A stretch of DNA of 64,000 bases, from NCBI RefSeq assembly GCF_006539725.1, contig NZ_BJNO01000005.1:204802-268801 (forward strand), given 5' to 3'. How positions within the stretch are numbered: position 1 is the first letter of the stretch; each line of letters starts with the position of its first letter. This document shows, one piece after another, positions 53,285 to 63,170 of the stretch. Origin of the DNA: Klebsiella terrigena (GTDB lineage Bacteria; Pseudomonadota; Gammaproteobacteria; Enterobacterales; Enterobacteriaceae). The notes under the pieces were generated by a model. The model was not told where the DNA came from and ran no database searches. It was given only the letters and a program-made list of their open reading frames with translations. The position numbers and the translations under genes were made by a program.

Positions 53285-53674
53285 ATGCTGGGTCTAAAAC
53301 GGGTTCACCATATTGCGATTATTGCGAGCAGCTATGCGCAGAGCAAAGCCTTCTACTGCGATATTCTCGGGTTTACGCTGCAGAGCGAGTTCTACCGCGA
53401 AGAGCGCGACTCGTGGAAGGGGGATCTGGCGCTGAACGGGGAGTACGTCATTGAGCTCTTCTCCTTTCCTTCTCCTCCGGCCCGCCCGTCGCGCCCTGAG
53501 GCCTGCGGTCTGCGTCACCTGGCCTTCAGCGTGGATGATATTGACGCATCGGTGGCCCACCTCGAGGCCCACGGCGTGAAGTGTGAAGCGATACGTATCG
53601 ATCCCTTCACCGATAAGCGCTTTACCTTCTTTAACGACCCTGACGGCCTGCCGCTGGAAATTTATCAGCAGTAG
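53285..53674 (+). CDS. yaeR: YaeR, VOC-family metalloprotein of unknown function
   Basis: The 129-residue protein has a single glyoxalase/VOC module: VHHIAIIASSY with the first metal His, FYCDILGFTL, LRHLAFSVDDID with the second His, and the acidic ligand near NDPDGLPLEIYQQ. The substrate is not known to me. ATG 53285 (MLGLKRV) is preferred over ATG 53276 because it follows GAGGAT at a suitable distance and gives the family length. It lies between ldcC and tilS. Confidence 0.9.
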   Translation: MLGLKRVHHIAIIASSYAQSKAFYCDILGFTLQSEFYREERDSWKGDLALNGEYVIELFSFPSPPARPSRPEACGLRHLAFSVDDIDASVAHLEAHGVKCEAIRIDPFTDKRFTFFNDPDGLPLEIYQQ

Positions 53675-53743
53675 TCCTTGCCAGAGATGGCCCCGGCCGG
53701 TAACGTGCCGGGCTATCTCCCCTCAGCCAGCACTATCATGAAG

Positions 53744-55045
53744 ATGACCCCAGATATTGCGCAAAACCTTCAGCCGCACCGCCAGTTTTTGGTGGCCTTC
53801 AGCGGCGGCCTCGATTCAACGGTTCTGCTCCACCAGCTGGTCTGCTGGCGCGCGCAGGATCCGACGTTAAGGCTGCGAGCTATCCATATTCATCATGGCC
53901 TGAGCGCTAACGCCGACGATTGGGTCGCGCACTGCCAGCAGCTGTGCCGGCAGTGGCAGGTCCCGCTGGTGGTCGAGCGCGTGGTGCTGGCGGATACCGG
54001 TCTGGGAGTCGAGGCGCACGCCCGGGAGGCGCGCTACCGGGCCTTCCGAACGGCGCTCGAGCCGGGAGAGGTGCTGGTGACGGCCCAGCATCTCGACGAT
54101 CAGTGTGAAACCTTCCTGCTGGCGCTCAAGCGCGGCAGCGGCCCGACCGGGCTGTCGGCGATGGCCGCCTCTTCCGCCTTTTCTGACACGCTGCTGCTGC
54201 GTCCGCTGCTCAATACCCGCCGGGAAGCGCTACACCAGTGGGCGCTGCGCCATCAGCTCAGCTGGATTGAGGATGAGAGCAACCAGGACGATACCTACGA
54301 TCGCAACTTTCTGCGTTTGCAGATTATTCCTCGGCTTAGCGCCCGCTGGCCGCACTTCACCGAGGCAGTAGCCCGCAGCGCCGACCTCTGCGCTGAACAG
54401 GAGAGTCTGCTGGACGAGATGCTGGCAGAAGAGCTGGCGTCGTTGATGGCGGATGACGGAACCTTAGCGATTGAACCCCTGGCCGCCGTGAGCGCCGCGC
54501 GTCGCGCCGCGCTGCTGCGCCGCTGGCTGGCATGGCACAACGCGCCGATGCCATCCCGCGAGATGCCGGAACGGATCTGGCGTGAGGTTGCCCAGGCGCG
54601 GGAGGATGCGTTTCCCTGCCTGCGTCTCGGTGACTTTACCGTTCGCCGCTACCGGCAGCGGCTGTGGTGGGTGAAATATCTCCCCAGCCAGACGGAGGCG
54701 GTGCTCTCATGGCCCGATAGCCGTCAGCCTCTGCGGCTGCCGGAGGGGATGGGCGAGCTGTCGCTGTTTGCCGGAGGACCGCTGCGCGCTCCGCTCGCCG
54801 GCGAAGCGGTGACGGTGCGCTTTCGCGCCAGCGGCAATCTGCATATCGTCGGTCGTCACGGCGGGCGCAAGCTGAAGAAAATCTGGCAGGAGCTGGGTAT
54901 CGCGCCCTGGCGCCGCGATACCACGCCGCTGCTGTTTTACGGCGAAACGCTTATTGCTGCCGCGGATTTGCTGTTTATTACCCGTGAAGGGGAAGCGCAG
55001 GATAGCGAGGGCGTACGGCTGGTATGGAGGAAAACGGGCGGCTAA
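53744..55045 (+). CDS. tilS: tRNA(Ile)-lysidine synthase
   Basis: TilS attaches lysine to C34 of the tRNA-Ile with CAU anticodon, so that it reads AUA codons. The 433 residues contain the N-type ATP pyrophosphatase loop SGGLDS at 20-25, [11 protein letters not shown], and [22 protein letters not shown], then the two C-terminal tRNA-binding domains ([20 protein letters not shown]). Of ATG 53738 and 53744 the second matches the family start length; neither has a good ribosome site. The stop codon lies inside the following terminator. Confidence 0.95.
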   Translation: MTPDIAQNLQPHRQFLVAFSGGLDSTVLLHQLVCWRAQDPTLRLRAIHIHHGLSANADDWVAHCQQLCRQWQVPLVVERVVLADTGLGVEAHAREARYRAFRTALEPGEVLVTAQHLDDQCETFLLALKRGSGPTGLSAMAASSAFSDTLLLRPLLNTRREALHQWALRHQLSWIEDESNQDDTYDRNFLRLQIIPRLSARWPHFTEAVARSADLCAEQESLLDEMLAEELASLMADDGTLAIEPLAAVSAARRAALLRRWLAWHNAPMPSREMPERIWREVAQAREDAFPCLRLGDFTVRRYRQRLWWVKYLPSQTEAVLSWPDSRQPLRLPEGMGELSLFAGGPLRAPLAGEAVTVRFRASGNLHIVGRHGGRKLKKIWQELGIAPWRRDTTPLLFYGETLIAAADLLFITREGEAQDSEGVRLVWRKTGG

Positions 55046-55058
55046 GCCACCCGTTTTT
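55031..55058. terminator. Bidirectional terminator overlapping the tilS stop
   Basis: AAAACGGG (55031-55038) pairs with CCCGTTTTT (55050-55058), with GGCT/AGCC continuing inside. T-rich tails lie on both strands. The arms include the last tilS codons and its TAA (55043-55045); leftward it would end rof. Confidence 0.85.
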
Positions 55059-55060
55059 AT

Positions 55061-55315
55061 TCAGGACTCACTCACCACCACGGTACCGATTTCCGGGTGG
55101 CTGAAGCTGGCGATAGTATCGAGGCGTAGCTCGCGACTGTTGTCGCCAAGTTCCACCACCAGATACTCGATATTTTTGCGCGAGATAAGATCGTTTGCCT
55201 TCGCCTGCAGCTGCTCACCATCTTTGAGCGCCAGCGTCAGCACCAGATGATGCTGGCAGGCAAGTTCGAGATTGTCATAATCATCGCAGTTGATGGGTTG
55301 ATAAGTATCATTCAT
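55061..55315 (-). CDS. rof: Rof, Rho-specific transcription termination inhibitor
   Basis: Rof (YaeO) binds the primary RNA site of Rho and blocks termination. The 84 residues ([20 protein letters not shown] onward) form a small Sm-like barrel; the acidic patch [10 protein letters not shown] contacts Rho. ATG 55315 matches the family start; ATG 55321 would add two residues. Its start overlaps the yaeP stop by 8 bases, suggesting coupling. Confidence 0.94.
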   Translation of the reverse strand: MNDTYQPINCDDYDNLELACQHHLVLTLALKDGEQLQAKANDLISRKNIEYLVVELGDNSRELRLDTIASFSHPEIGTVVVSES

Positions 55316-55508
55316 TGACATAATCGCTCACCAGTAAGTTTGCTGCCGCATAGGCGGCCTTTTCCCTGACTGACTCCGAAAGGGCCTCATCCGCCGCAAT
55401 TTCATTCAATACTTTCAACACGCAACCCAGCGCATTCGGGATATACCCCAGGTCTCCGCTGGCTATTTCCGCATACCGCTTGCGTATTAACTCACAATAT
55501 TGGTCCAC
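55308..55508 (-). CDS. yaeP: YaeP, UPF0253 family protein of unknown function
   Basis: The 66-residue protein ([21 protein letters not shown] onward, ending LLVSDYVNE) is predicted helical with no motif of known function. It is strongly conserved in enterobacteria and is always next to rof in the genomes I remember. It precedes rof with an 8-base overlap, so it may set Rof translation. The 196-base gap to yaeQ on its right must hold the promoters for both directions. Confidence 0.92.
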   Translation of the reverse strand: MDQYCELIRKRYAEIASGDLGYIPNALGCVLKVLNEIAADEALSESVREKAAYAAANLLVSDYVNE

Positions 55509-55704
55509 ATGCCCTCCTGTCAGTATTCTGACTCAACCGTGGGATGCAAGTTTAAGCCTACGAAGATAAACTCTGTTTAGCAAGGTGACTATACCATAGT
55601 CATTTAAGCAATATCAGCAGGATGAAAAGGGATCCCTCGATTGTCGACAGCCTTTTGTCGCCAGTTTCGCTACAATGTACGCCATTTTTTTCAGGAGTTT
55701 TTTC

Positions 55705-56250
55705 ATGGCGCTGAAAGCGACGATTTATAAAGCGACGGTAAATGTAGCCGATATGGATCGCAACCGGTTTATTGATGCCAGCCTGACGCTGGCGCAGCAT
55801 CCGTCTGAAACCCAGGAGCGCATGATGCTGCGCCTGCTGGCGTGGATTAAGTATGCCGACGAGCGGCTGCAGTTTACCCGCGGCCTCTCCTCGGATGACG
55901 AGGCCGAGCTGTGGCTGCTCAACGATCATCTGGGCGTCGAACTGTGGATTGAGCTCGGATTACCGGACGACAAGCGGATTAAAAAAGCCTGCTCGCGTTC
56001 GCAGGAAGTCGCATTGTTTGCCTACAATAGCCGGGCGGCCGAGGTTTGGTGGCAGCAGAATAAGAGTAAAATGGCGCAGTTCAGCAAGCTGACGGTCTGG
56101 TATCTGGACGATGCGCAGCTGGAGCAGCTCAGCGCCTTTGCCGATCGCACGATGATTTTGCAGGCCACTATTCAGGACGGCAGCATCTGGTTATCCGACG
56201 CTAAGAATAATCTGGAAATTCATTTGACGGCCTGGCAGCCGGCGGCATGA
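55705..56250 (+). CDS. yaeQ: YaeQ, PD-(D/E)XK-like protein
   Basis: The 181-residue YaeQ family protein adopts a variant of the PD-(D/E)XK nuclease fold. A nuclease activity has not been established to my knowledge. The motifs [40 protein letters not shown] and [17 protein letters not shown] are typical. ATG 55705 follows CAGGAG; an upstream frame extension of 10 codons lacks support. It overlaps arfB by four bases (ATGA). Confidence 0.92.
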   Translation: MALKATIYKATVNVADMDRNRFIDASLTLAQHPSETQERMMLRLLAWIKYADERLQFTRGLSSDDEAELWLLNDHLGVELWIELGLPDDKRIKKACSRSQEVALFAYNSRAAEVWWQQNKSKMAQFSKLTVWYLDDAQLEQLSAFADRTMILQATIQDGSIWLSDAKNNLEIHLTAWQPAA

Positions 56251-56660
56251 TTACCTTTAGCCGCAGCGTCTCTATTGCGGAGGATGAAGTCTCCCTGACG
56301 GGGATCCGCGCGCAGGGCGCGGGCGGTCAGCACGTGAATAAAGCGTCAACCGCGATCCACCTGCGCTTTGATATTAAGGCTTCGAGCCTGCCGGAGTACT
56401 ACAAGGAGCGTTTGCTCACCGCCAGTCATCACTTAATTTCTGCCGACGGTGTGGTTATCATTAAGGCTCAGGAATACCGCAGCCAGGAGATGAATCGCGA
56501 AGCCGCGATTGCTCGCCTGATTGCGCTGATACAAGAATTAACCGTAGCGCAAAAAAGTCGCCGGGAAACGCGACCAACCCGAGCATCAAAAGAGCGTCGG
56601 CTTGCTTCTAAGTCGCAAAAATCATCGGTCAAAGCGCTGCGTGGGAAAGTTCGTCAGTAG
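56247..56660 (+). CDS. arfB: Alternative ribosome-rescue factor ArfB
   Basis: ArfB (YaeJ) rescues ribosomes stalled at the 3' end of non-stop mRNA by hydrolysing peptidyl-tRNA. The 137 residues have the release-factor catalytic domain with GGQ at 26-28 (GAGGQHVNK), and a C-terminal Lys/Arg-rich tail from about 105 that enters the empty mRNA channel. It lacks the codon-recognition domains of RF1/RF2, as expected. Translation is probably coupled to yaeQ. Confidence 0.96.
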   Translation: MITFSRSVSIAEDEVSLTGIRAQGAGGQHVNKASTAIHLRFDIKASSLPEYYKERLLTASHHLISADGVVIIKAQEYRSQEMNREAAIARLIALIQELTVAQKSRRETRPTRASKERRLASKSQKSSVKALRGKVRQ

Positions 56661-56702
56661 GCAATGCGACGAACGGGTGGCATGGATTATAAGGAATTTA
56701 CA

Positions 56703-57401
56703 GTGAAGAAAATCATATTCTCAGTGGCGGCAGCCTGTTCGCTCTTTGCGCTGTTTGGCTGCAATCATCGGGCAGAAGTTGAGACGCTGCAGCCGGCGGC
56801 GATGACGGAGCTGAAGCCGATGCAGCAGAGCTGGCGCGGGATACTGCCGTGCGCCGATTGCGAAGGCATCGAAACCTCGCTGTTTCTCGAAAAAGACGGC
56901 AGCTGGGTGATGAATGAGCGCTACCAGGGCGTGACCCGCGAGCCGTCATCGTTCGCGTCGTACGGGACCTGGGCCCGCACCGCGGATAAGCTGGTATTGA
57001 CCGATAGCAAAGGGGAGAAATCCTACTATCGCGCGAAGGGCGACAAGCTGGAGATGCTCGATCGCGAAGGCAACCCGATTGAGTCAACGCTGAACTATAC
57101 CCTCGAGTCGGTGAAAGCCAGCCTGCCGACCACGCCGATGGCGATGCGCGGCATGTATTTCTATATGGCGGATGCGGCGACCTTTACCGATTGCGCCACC
57201 GGCAAACGAACTGCGGTTGCCAATAATGCTCAGCTTGAGCGTGATTATGCCGCCGCGCGCGGAACGGATACGCGTCCGGTGCTGCTGGTGGTGGAAGGGC
57301 ACTTTACCCTCGAGCCTAACCCTGACAGCGGTGAAATGGTGAAAACGCTGACGGCGGATAAGGACGTGAAGTTTATCCCCGGCAAAGAGTGTGGCCAGTA
57401 A
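56703..57401 (+). CDS. nlpE: Envelope-stress lipoprotein NlpE (CutF)
   Basis: NlpE is an outer-membrane lipoprotein that activates the Cpx pathway on surface contact or when lipoprotein transport or disulfide formation fails. The 232-residue precursor starts at GTG 56703 behind AAGGA (MKKIIFSVAAA), with lipobox LFGC and lipidated Cys20. The N-terminal domain carries the CADC pair (PCADCEGIETSLFLEKDG). The C-terminal domain holds the second pair (TDCATGK and KECGQ) whose disulfide is sensed. In E. coli yaeF follows; here a terminator and proS follow directly. Confidence 0.95.
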   Translation: MKKIIFSVAAACSLFALFGCNHRAEVETLQPAAMTELKPMQQSWRGILPCADCEGIETSLFLEKDGSWVMNERYQGVTREPSSFASYGTWARTADKLVLTDSKGEKSYYRAKGDKLEMLDREGNPIESTLNYTLESVKASLPTTPMAMRGMYFYMADAATFTDCATGKRTAVANNAQLERDYAAARGTDTRPVLLVVEGHFTLEPNPDSGEMVKTLTADKDVKFIPGKECGQ

Positions 57402-57420
57402 AAAGTAGCACCGATAAAAA

Positions 57421-57446
57421 AGGCCTCGCAGATGCGAGGCCTTTTT
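57421..57446. terminator. Bidirectional terminator between nlpE and proS
   Basis: AGGCCTCGC (57421-57429) and GCGAGGCCT (57434-57442) form a 9-bp stem with a 4-base loop. It has a T-run to the right and an A-run to the left, so it can serve both nlpE and the convergent proS. Confidence 0.93.
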
Positions 57447-57462
57447 GCATTCAGGCGCGGAA

Positions 57463-59181
57463 TTAACCTTTAATGGCGTTAACCAGATAGTTCACGATGT
57501 CGCCCGTTTTGATCAGCTGTTTTTCACCGACGCGACGATGCTTATATTCGATATCGTCGTTGTCGAGGTTGCGGTCGCCCAGCACGATGGTGTGCGGAAT
57601 ACCGATCAGCTCCATATCGGCAAACATCACGCCCGGACGCTCTTTGCGGTCGTCCATCAGGACTTCAATGCCCTGGGCGCGCAGTTCGCTATACAGCTTC
57701 TCGGCCAGCTCCTGCACGCGGTAGGATTTGTGCATGTTCATCGGCAGAATCGCCACCTGGAAAGGCGCGATAGCTTCCGGCCAGATGATGCCGCGATCGT
57801 CATAGTTCTGCTCGATAGCTGCGGCGACCACGCGGGTGACCCCAATGCCGTAGCAGCCCATCGTCAGCACCTGGTTACGGCCATCTTCGCCCTGCACCGA
57901 CGCGTTCAGCGCCTGGGAGTACTTGGTGCCCAGCTGGAAGATGTGGCCGACTTCGATGCCGCGTTTGATCAGCAGCGTACCCTGACCGTCCGGGCTCGGG
58001 TCGCCGGCGACAACGTTACGGATGTCGGCGACTTCCGGGGTGGCAACGTCGCGATCCCAGTTGATGCCGAAGTAGTGTTTGCCATCAACGTTAGCGCCAG
58101 CGGCGAAATCGCTCATTGCCGCCACGGTACGGTCGATAACGACCGGAACCGGCATGTTGACCGGACCGAGAGAGCCAGGGCCTGCTTTGACGATCGCGCG
58201 GATCTCTTCTTCGGTGGCGAAAGTCAGCGGGCTGGCAACCTGCGGCAGCTTCTCCGCTTTGACTTCGTTCAGCTCGTGGTCACCGCGAACCAGCAGGGCA
58301 ACCAGCGGATAAGCGCTGCCTTCCACTGCTTTAACCAGCAGCGTTTTCACGGTCTTCTCAACCGGCAGATTAAACTGCTCAACCAGCTCGGCGATGGTTT
58401 TGGCGTTCGGCGTATCGACCAGCGTCATTTCCTGAGCGGCGGCGGCGCGCGGCTCTTTCGGCGCAATGGCTTCGGCAAATTCGATATTGGCGGCAAAGTC
58501 GGAGCTGTCGGAGAAGATCACGTCATCTTCGCCGCTCTGCGCCAGAACCTGGAACTCGTGCGATGCGCTTCCGCCGATAGAGCCGGTGTCAGCCTGTACC
58601 GCGCGGAAATCGAGACCCATGCGGGAGAAGATTTTGCTGTAGGCGGCATACATCGCGTCGTAGGTTTCCTGCAGCGATTCCTGAGTCGTATGGAAAGAGT
58701 AGGCGTCTTTCATCAGGAACTCGCGCGAACGCATCACGCCAAAGCGCGGGCGAACTTCATCGCGGAACTTGGTCTGGATCTGGAAGAAGTTCAGCGGCAG
58801 CTGCTTATAAGAGTTCAGCTCGTTGCGGATCAGGTCAGTGATCACCTCTTCATGCGTCGGGCCGAGGACGAACGGGCGATCGCCGCGATCGACGAAGCGC
58901 AGCAGTTCCGGACCGTATTGCTCCCAGCGACCGCTCTCCTGCCACAGGTCTGCCGGCTGAACGACCGGCATAGACACCTCGATAGCACCGGCGTTGTTCA
59001 TCTCTTCACGCACGATGTTTTCGACTTTTTTCAGAACGCGCAGGCCGGTTGGCAGCCAGATGTATAATCCGGAGGCCAGCTTGCGGATCATCCCGGCGCG
59101 CAGCATCAGCTGATGGCTGATGACTTCGGCGTCGGCAGGTGTCTCCTTTTGTGTGGAGAGCAGATATTGGCTAGTACGCAT
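57463..59181 (-). CDS. proS: Prolyl-tRNA synthetase, bacterial type
   Basis: ProS charges tRNA-Pro. The 572 residues carry class II motif 1 near [21 protein letters not shown], motif 2 ([21 protein letters not shown]) and motif 3 ([17 protein letters not shown]). The editing INS domain lies between motifs 2 and 3 at about 225-405 and clears mis-charged alanine. A C-terminal anticodon-binding domain follows. The start ATG is at 59181. A long frame on the opposite strand is a shadow of this gene. Confidence 0.99.
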   Translation of the reverse strand: MRTSQYLLSTQKETPADAEVISHQLMLRAGMIRKLASGLYIWLPTGLRVLKKVENIVREEMNNAGAIEVSMPVVQPADLWQESGRWEQYGPELLRFVDRGDRPFVLGPTHEEVITDLIRNELNSYKQLPLNFFQIQTKFRDEVRPRFGVMRSREFLMKDAYSFHTTQESLQETYDAMYAAYSKIFSRMGLDFRAVQADTGSIGGSASHEFQVLAQSGEDDVIFSDSSDFAANIEFAEAIAPKEPRAAAAQEMTLVDTPNAKTIAELVEQFNLPVEKTVKTLLVKAVEGSAYPLVALLVRGDHELNEVKAEKLPQVASPLTFATEEEIRAIVKAGPGSLGPVNMPVPVVIDRTVAAMSDFAAGANVDGKHYFGINWDRDVATPEVADIRNVVAGDPSPDGQGTLLIKRGIEVGHIFQLGTKYSQALNASVQGEDGRNQVLTMGCYGIGVTRVVAAAIEQNYDDRGIIWPEAIAPFQVAILPMNMHKSYRVQELAEKLYSELRAQGIEVLMDDRKERPGVMFADMELIGIPHTIVLGDRNLDNDDIEYKHRRVGEKQLIKTGDIVNYLVNAIKG

Positions 59182-59293
59182 GTTGTTACGGTTCCATTTG
59201 GACGATCGGAACAGGCTGGAGGGCCAGCCTGAAACAAAAAAAGTGGTTTAGTTTACCAGTGTGGCAAAGATGCCAAAAGAGAGGAAAATAAAA

Positions 59294-60001
59294 TTAGCGT
59301 GGTTCCAGAGAAAAGACTTCAAAACCGGACGCAATCACGCGCCAGCGCACGTTAAAATCGAGCAGCCAGACGGCGTAAGTTTTTCCTGCTTCTTCCTCTT
59401 TACGATAGGCCGGACGCGGGTCCTGCGCCAGAACTTCGCGAATGAACGCCTTAAGCTGCGGATAGCGCTTTTCCAGCAGGGCAAGCTGCGCGTCCATCTC
59501 TGGCGTAAAGCTGACCGTCATTTCAGCCAGCGGCGCCTGCTGGGCGTAGCTGGCGCTGGCATCCGGCAGTGCTTCGGCAAACGGAAGATAGGGTTTGATA
59601 TCAACGACCGGCGTACCGTCGACCAGATCGAGGCTGCCGAGCTCAAGTATCACCCGATCTTTCTGGCAGCGAATACCCTTGAGCTCGACCAGCGACATGC
59701 CGATGGGGTTTGGCCGGAAGGTTGAGCGCGTGGCGAAAACGCCCATTCGCGCATTGCCGCCGAGGCGGGGAGGGCGCACGGTAGGCCGCCAGCCGCCGTC
59801 CATGGTTTGATGAAAAACAAACAATACCCACAGATGGCTGAAGTTTTCCAGGCCGCGCACGGCGTCGGCCTGGTTATAGGGGGGCAGAAGATGCAGCTCG
59901 CCGCCGCCGTTTTTAACCAGCCCGGGCTGGCGAGGTACGGCAAACTTTTCTTTATACGGCGAGCGAATAACACCTATCTGCGCAAACTCAAAAGAACTCA
60001 T
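59294..60001 (-). CDS. trmO: tRNA (adenine(37)-N6)-methyltransferase TrmO
   Basis: TrmO (TsaA, YaeB) methylates N6 of t6A37 in ANN-decoding tRNA-Thr with SAM. The 235 residues have the unusual beta-barrel SAM fold: IGVIRSPYKEKFAVPRQPGL near the start, FVFHQTMDGGWRPTVRPPR, and RPNPIGMSLVELKGI with the NPIG motif. A C-terminal domain contains DPRPAYRK. Its start overlaps the rcsF stop in an ATGA junction, so the two are coupled. Confidence 0.96.
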   Translation of the reverse strand: MSSFEFAQIGVIRSPYKEKFAVPRQPGLVKNGGGELHLLPPYNQADAVRGLENFSHLWVLFVFHQTMDGGWRPTVRPPRLGGNARMGVFATRSTFRPNPIGMSLVELKGIRCQKDRVILELGSLDLVDGTPVVDIKPYLPFAEALPDASASYAQQAPLAEMTVSFTPEMDAQLALLEKRYPQLKAFIREVLAQDPRPAYRKEEEAGKTYAVWLLDFNVRWRVIASGFEVFSLEPR

Positions 60002-60405
60002 TGCGCCGAAACGTTAAGCGCAGAGCCAAGGCAAACGGCCTGGCGATAGCATCCTGGCGTACCGCTGGTGACTTCGCATCTGTGCAGCAAGACCGCGTTA
60101 GCTTTCATTTTCGCAGCATTAATTTGCAGACGCTTGCGGGCGGTAGGGATGTTCGGCGGTGAATCCTGATTTGAGGCCTGGCATGACTCACCGGTGACTT
60201 CACCCAGATCGCGGAAAGGCTTGCCGACCAGCGCTGACGCATCGGTATAGATTCTTACCGGTGCCGGGCGCACGGCCTTGGGTTTTGCCGGTTCCGATTT
60301 GGCAGGTGCCGTTGCCGTGCTTTGTACAGGTTCGACGGGAGATCTGCTTAGCATAGAGCAACCGCTTAACATGAGTGCTAACAAACAGATCGGTAAAGCA
60401 CGCAT
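59998..60405 (-). CDS. rcsF: Outer-membrane stress sensor lipoprotein RcsF
   Basis: RcsF senses envelope damage and activates the Rcs phosphorelay through IgaA; in Klebsiella-type bacteria that pathway controls capsule. The 135-residue precursor has lipobox LSGC with lipidated Cys16 followed by a Ser/Pro-rich, disordered stretch. The globular domain has four cysteines forming two disulfides (ESCQAS, LHRCEV, PGCYRQ, AVCLGS). It is upstream of and overlapping with trmO. Confidence 0.96.
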   Translation of the reverse strand: MRALPICLLALMLSGCSMLSRSPVEPVQSTATAPAKSEPAKPKAVRPAPVRIYTDASALVGKPFRDLGEVTGESCQASNQDSPPNIPTARKRLQINAAKMKANAVLLHRCEVTSGTPGCYRQAVCLGSALNVSAQ

Positions 60406-60462
60406 AGTATTTCCTCAATGAATAATAAAACAGGGCGCTATTGAATCAGGTGCTTGCATAAA

Positions 60463-60492
60463 TGACAAGACGGGCATAAAGCCCGTCCTGAA
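60463..60492 (-). terminator. Hairpin after metQ (leftward)
   Basis: GACGGGC (60469-60475) and GCCCGTC (60481-60487) flank a 5-base loop. Read leftward the tail is TTGTCATTT, an imperfect T-run, so it is a probable but weak terminator of metNIQ. Confidence 0.6.
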
Positions 60493-60513
60493 TGATATTA
60501 CGGTGAAAAAAGA

Positions 60514-61329
60514 TTACCAGCCTTTCACTGCACCGCCGTTAAAGATTTTATTCGCGGCTTCAAAAACTTCATCGCTCTGGTATGCCTGAACAAATTTCTT
60601 AACATTTTCCGCGTCCTTGTTGTCTTCGCGAGCAACAATCAGGTTGACGTACGGAGAGTCTTTACCTTCGACAAAAATACCGTCTTTTGCCGGGGTCAGG
60701 CCAATCTGGCTTGCATAGGTGGTATTGATAACCGCCAGGGCAATCTGCGCATCGTCGAGGGAGCGCGGCAGCTGCGGTGCTTCCAGCTCAACAATCTTCA
60801 GGTTTTTCGGGTTCTCAATGATATCCAGAGAGGTCGGCAGCAGGCCAACGCCTTCTTTCAGCTTGATCAGACCCGCCTGCTGCAGCAGCAGCAGAGAACG
60901 GCCGAGGTTAGTCGGATCGTTAGGAATGGCAATCTGGGAGCCCGGCTGCAGTTCGTCGAGGGTTTTAATTTTCTTGGAGTAGCCGGCAATCGGATAAACA
61001 AAGGAGTTGCCGACGGCGACCAGCTTATAGCCGCGGTCTTTAATCTGCTGATCGAGGTAAGGCTTGTGCTGGAAGGCGTTAACGTCGATGTCGCCTTTGC
61101 TCAGCGCTTCGTTCGGCAGAACGTAGTCGTTGAACGTAACCAGCTCAACGTCGAGACCATATTTCTCTTTAGCGACTTTCTGCGCCACTTCAGCAACCTG
61201 CTGCTCAGCACCGACGATGACGCCGACTTTAATATGGTTCGGATCTTTTTCATCCTGACCGCAGCCCACCAGAGCCAGAGAACCGATCAACGCACCTACT
61301 GCCGCAAAGGTTTTAAAATTAAAGGCCAT
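60514..61329 (-). CDS. metQ: D-/L-methionine-binding lipoprotein MetQ
   Basis: MetQ binds methionine (both enantiomers) for the MetNI ABC importer. The 271-residue precursor has a signal ending in lipobox LVGC with lipidated Cys23. The NLPA-family domain shows IKVGVIVGAEQQVAEVA, LVTFNDYVLPNEALSKGDIDVNAFQHKPYLD and IAIPNDPTNLGRSLLLLQ. It is the last gene of metNIQ; a hairpin follows. Confidence 0.98.
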   Translation of the reverse strand: MAFNFKTFAAVGALIGSLALVGCGQDEKDPNHIKVGVIVGAEQQVAEVAQKVAKEKYGLDVELVTFNDYVLPNEALSKGDIDVNAFQHKPYLDQQIKDRGYKLVAVGNSFVYPIAGYSKKIKTLDELQPGSQIAIPNDPTNLGRSLLLLQQAGLIKLKEGVGLLPTSLDIIENPKNLKIVELEAPQLPRSLDDAQIALAVINTTYASQIGLTPAKDGIFVEGKDSPYVNLIVAREDNKDAENVKKFVQAYQSDEVFEAANKIFNGGAVKGW

Positions 61330-61414
61330 GCTATTTCCTTCCTGTAAGAGTCTGTGTGTACACGCGTCGCCCAGGCCGCGCGGAGGCGCCCTGAACGATG
61401 TTGTGTCGATAATG

Positions 61415-62068
61415 TTATTTGTGAGTCACAGCCCGGACGATACGGTCGCCAGAGAATTGAATTAAATAAACCAGAATAACCAGTAATACCAGCACGGTAT
61501 TCATTACCGTGGCGTTGTAGCCGATGTAGCCGTACTGATAGCCAATCTGCCCCAGACCACCGGCGCCGACCGCGCCGCCCATGGCGGAATAACCGACCAG
61601 GGTAATGAGCGTAATCGTCGCGGCGTTCACCAGACCCGGCAGCGCTTCAGGCAGCAGGACCTTACGCACGATCTGCATCGGCGTGGCGCCCATCGCGCGG
61701 GATGCTTCGATAAGACCCGTTGGGATCTCAAGCAGCGCGTTCTCCACCATACGGGCAATAAACGGCGCGGCGCCAACCGTCAGCGGCACAATGGCTGCCT
61801 GCAGGCCGATGGACGTACCGACAATCACGCGGGTAAAGGGAATCATCCACACCAGCAGGATAATAAAAGGTATAGAGCGGAAGATGTTCACCAGCGCCGA
61901 CAGGGTTCGGTAGAGTTTGGCGTTAGCGGCAATCTGCCCCGGGCGGGTGACGTACAGTAGCACGCCTACCGGCAGGCCGAGGACAAAACCGAAAAAGCCG
62001 GAGACAAAGGTCATTGCCAGCGTTTCCCACACACCGCGCAACAGCAGCCAGATCATTGCCTCAGACAT
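61415..62068 (-). CDS. metI: Methionine ABC transporter permease MetI
   Basis: MetI forms the inner-membrane dimer of the methionine importer. The 217 residues have five membrane helices, and the coupling loop [26 protein letters not shown] matches the EAA motif of binding-protein-dependent permeases. The start overlaps the metN 3' end by 8 bases, showing operon coupling. Confidence 0.97.
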   Translation of the reverse strand: MSEAMIWLLLRGVWETLAMTFVSGFFGFVLGLPVGVLLYVTRPGQIAANAKLYRTLSALVNIFRSIPFIILLVWMIPFTRVIVGTSIGLQAAIVPLTVGAAPFIARMVENALLEIPTGLIEASRAMGATPMQIVRKVLLPEALPGLVNAATITLITLVGYSAMGGAVGAGGLGQIGYQYGYIGYNATVMNTVLVLLVILVYLIQFSGDRIVRAVTHK

Positions 62069-63092
62069 ATCCCAGTACCTCTACTTTTACATGATTTTCC
62101 TGCAGCCAGGCGATTGCCGCCTGGGTGTCTTCCTGCGTGCCGTGCATCTCGGTCAGCATAATGCCGAACTTCACGCCGCCGGCGTAATCCATCTGCGCGC
62201 TGATAATGTTGTTATTTACATTAAAGCGGCGGGCGGTTTCAGAGAGCAGCGGAGCATCGACGGAGTGGCCGGTAAACTCCATGCGCAGCATCGGGACGCT
62301 ATCGGGGAGCGCGGTTGGCTTCAGGCGTGCCTGATAGTCATCCGGAATATCCAGATGCAGCGTTGATTGAATAAACTGCTGTGCCAGCGGGGTTTTTGGG
62401 TGAGAGAAGACTTCGCTCACCGTATCCTGCTCGATCAGCTGCCCGTTGCTGATGACCGCGACGCAGTCGCAGATGCGTTTGACGACGTCCATCTCGTGCG
62501 TGATCAGCAGAATCGTCAGGCCGAGGCGGCGGTTGATATCCTTCAGCAGCTCCAGAATGGAGCGGGTGGTCGCCGGATCCAGCGCGCTGGTGGCTTCGTC
62601 ACACAGCAGAACCTTCGGATTACTGGCCAGGGCACGAGCAATTGCCACGCGCTGCTTCTGTCCGCCCGAGAGGTTGGCCGGGTAGCTATCATGCTTGTCG
62701 GACAGGCCGACGAGATCCAGCAGCTCGGTCACGCGGCGTTTAATCTCCGCCGGCGGAGTATTGTCCAGCTCGAGGGGGAGCGCCACGTTGCCGAAAACGG
62801 TACGTGATGACAGCAGGTTAAAGTGCTGGAAAATCATGCCTATCTGGCGACGTGCGCGGGTGAGCTCCTTTTCAGAAAGCGCGGTAAGCTCCTGCCCACC
62901 CACCTGTACGCTGCCCTGGGTTGGACGCTCAAGGAGGTTTACGCAACGAATCAGCGTACTCTTACCGGCGCCGGATGCGCCGATAACGCCGTAAATTTGC
63001 CCGGCGGGAACATGCAGGCTGACATCGTTCAGCGCCTGTATGGTGCGGTTCCCCTGCTGGAACACTTTGGTGATATTCGAAAGTTTAATCAT
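62061..63092 (-). CDS. metN: Methionine ABC transporter ATPase MetN
   Basis: MetN is the ATPase of the methionine importer. The 343 residues have Walker [10 protein letters not shown], a Q-loop in [10 protein letters not shown], signature LSGGQKQR, Walker [14 protein letters not shown] and the His switch in ITHEMDV. The C-terminal NIL/ACT-like domain (about 265-343) binds methionine and inhibits transport when the cell has enough. It is the first gene of metNIQ, behind a MetJ operator. Confidence 0.98.
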   Translation of the reverse strand: MIKLSNITKVFQQGNRTIQALNDVSLHVPAGQIYGVIGASGAGKSTLIRCVNLLERPTQGSVQVGGQELTALSEKELTRARRQIGMIFQHFNLLSSRTVFGNVALPLELDNTPPAEIKRRVTELLDLVGLSDKHDSYPANLSGGQKQRVAIARALASNPKVLLCDEATSALDPATTRSILELLKDINRRLGLTILLITHEMDVVKRICDCVAVISNGQLIEQDTVSEVFSHPKTPLAQQFIQSTLHLDIPDDYQARLKPTALPDSVPMLRMEFTGHSVDAPLLSETARRFNVNNNIISAQMDYAGGVKFGIMLTEMHGTQEDTQAAIAWLQENHVKVEVLGYV

Positions 63093-63170
63093 CAGTTATT
63101 TATTATCGTTTAGCCGTTTGCCGTGGCATTTTCTTCTGCCGTGTCCAGGCGATGCCTGTCAATGAAATGG

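Noticed and set aside
57445..59067. 540-residue open frame on the plus strand
   Set aside because: It lies wholly antisense to proS, has no ribosome site or recognisable domain, and its composition (His/Asp/Gln/Arg-rich) is typical of shadow frames in GC-rich genes.
59182..59293. Possible T-box or attenuator upstream of proS
   Set aside because: Only a short GGCTGG/CCAGCC hairpin is seen near 59214-59231; no T-box or specifier features, and T-boxes are rare in enterobacteria.
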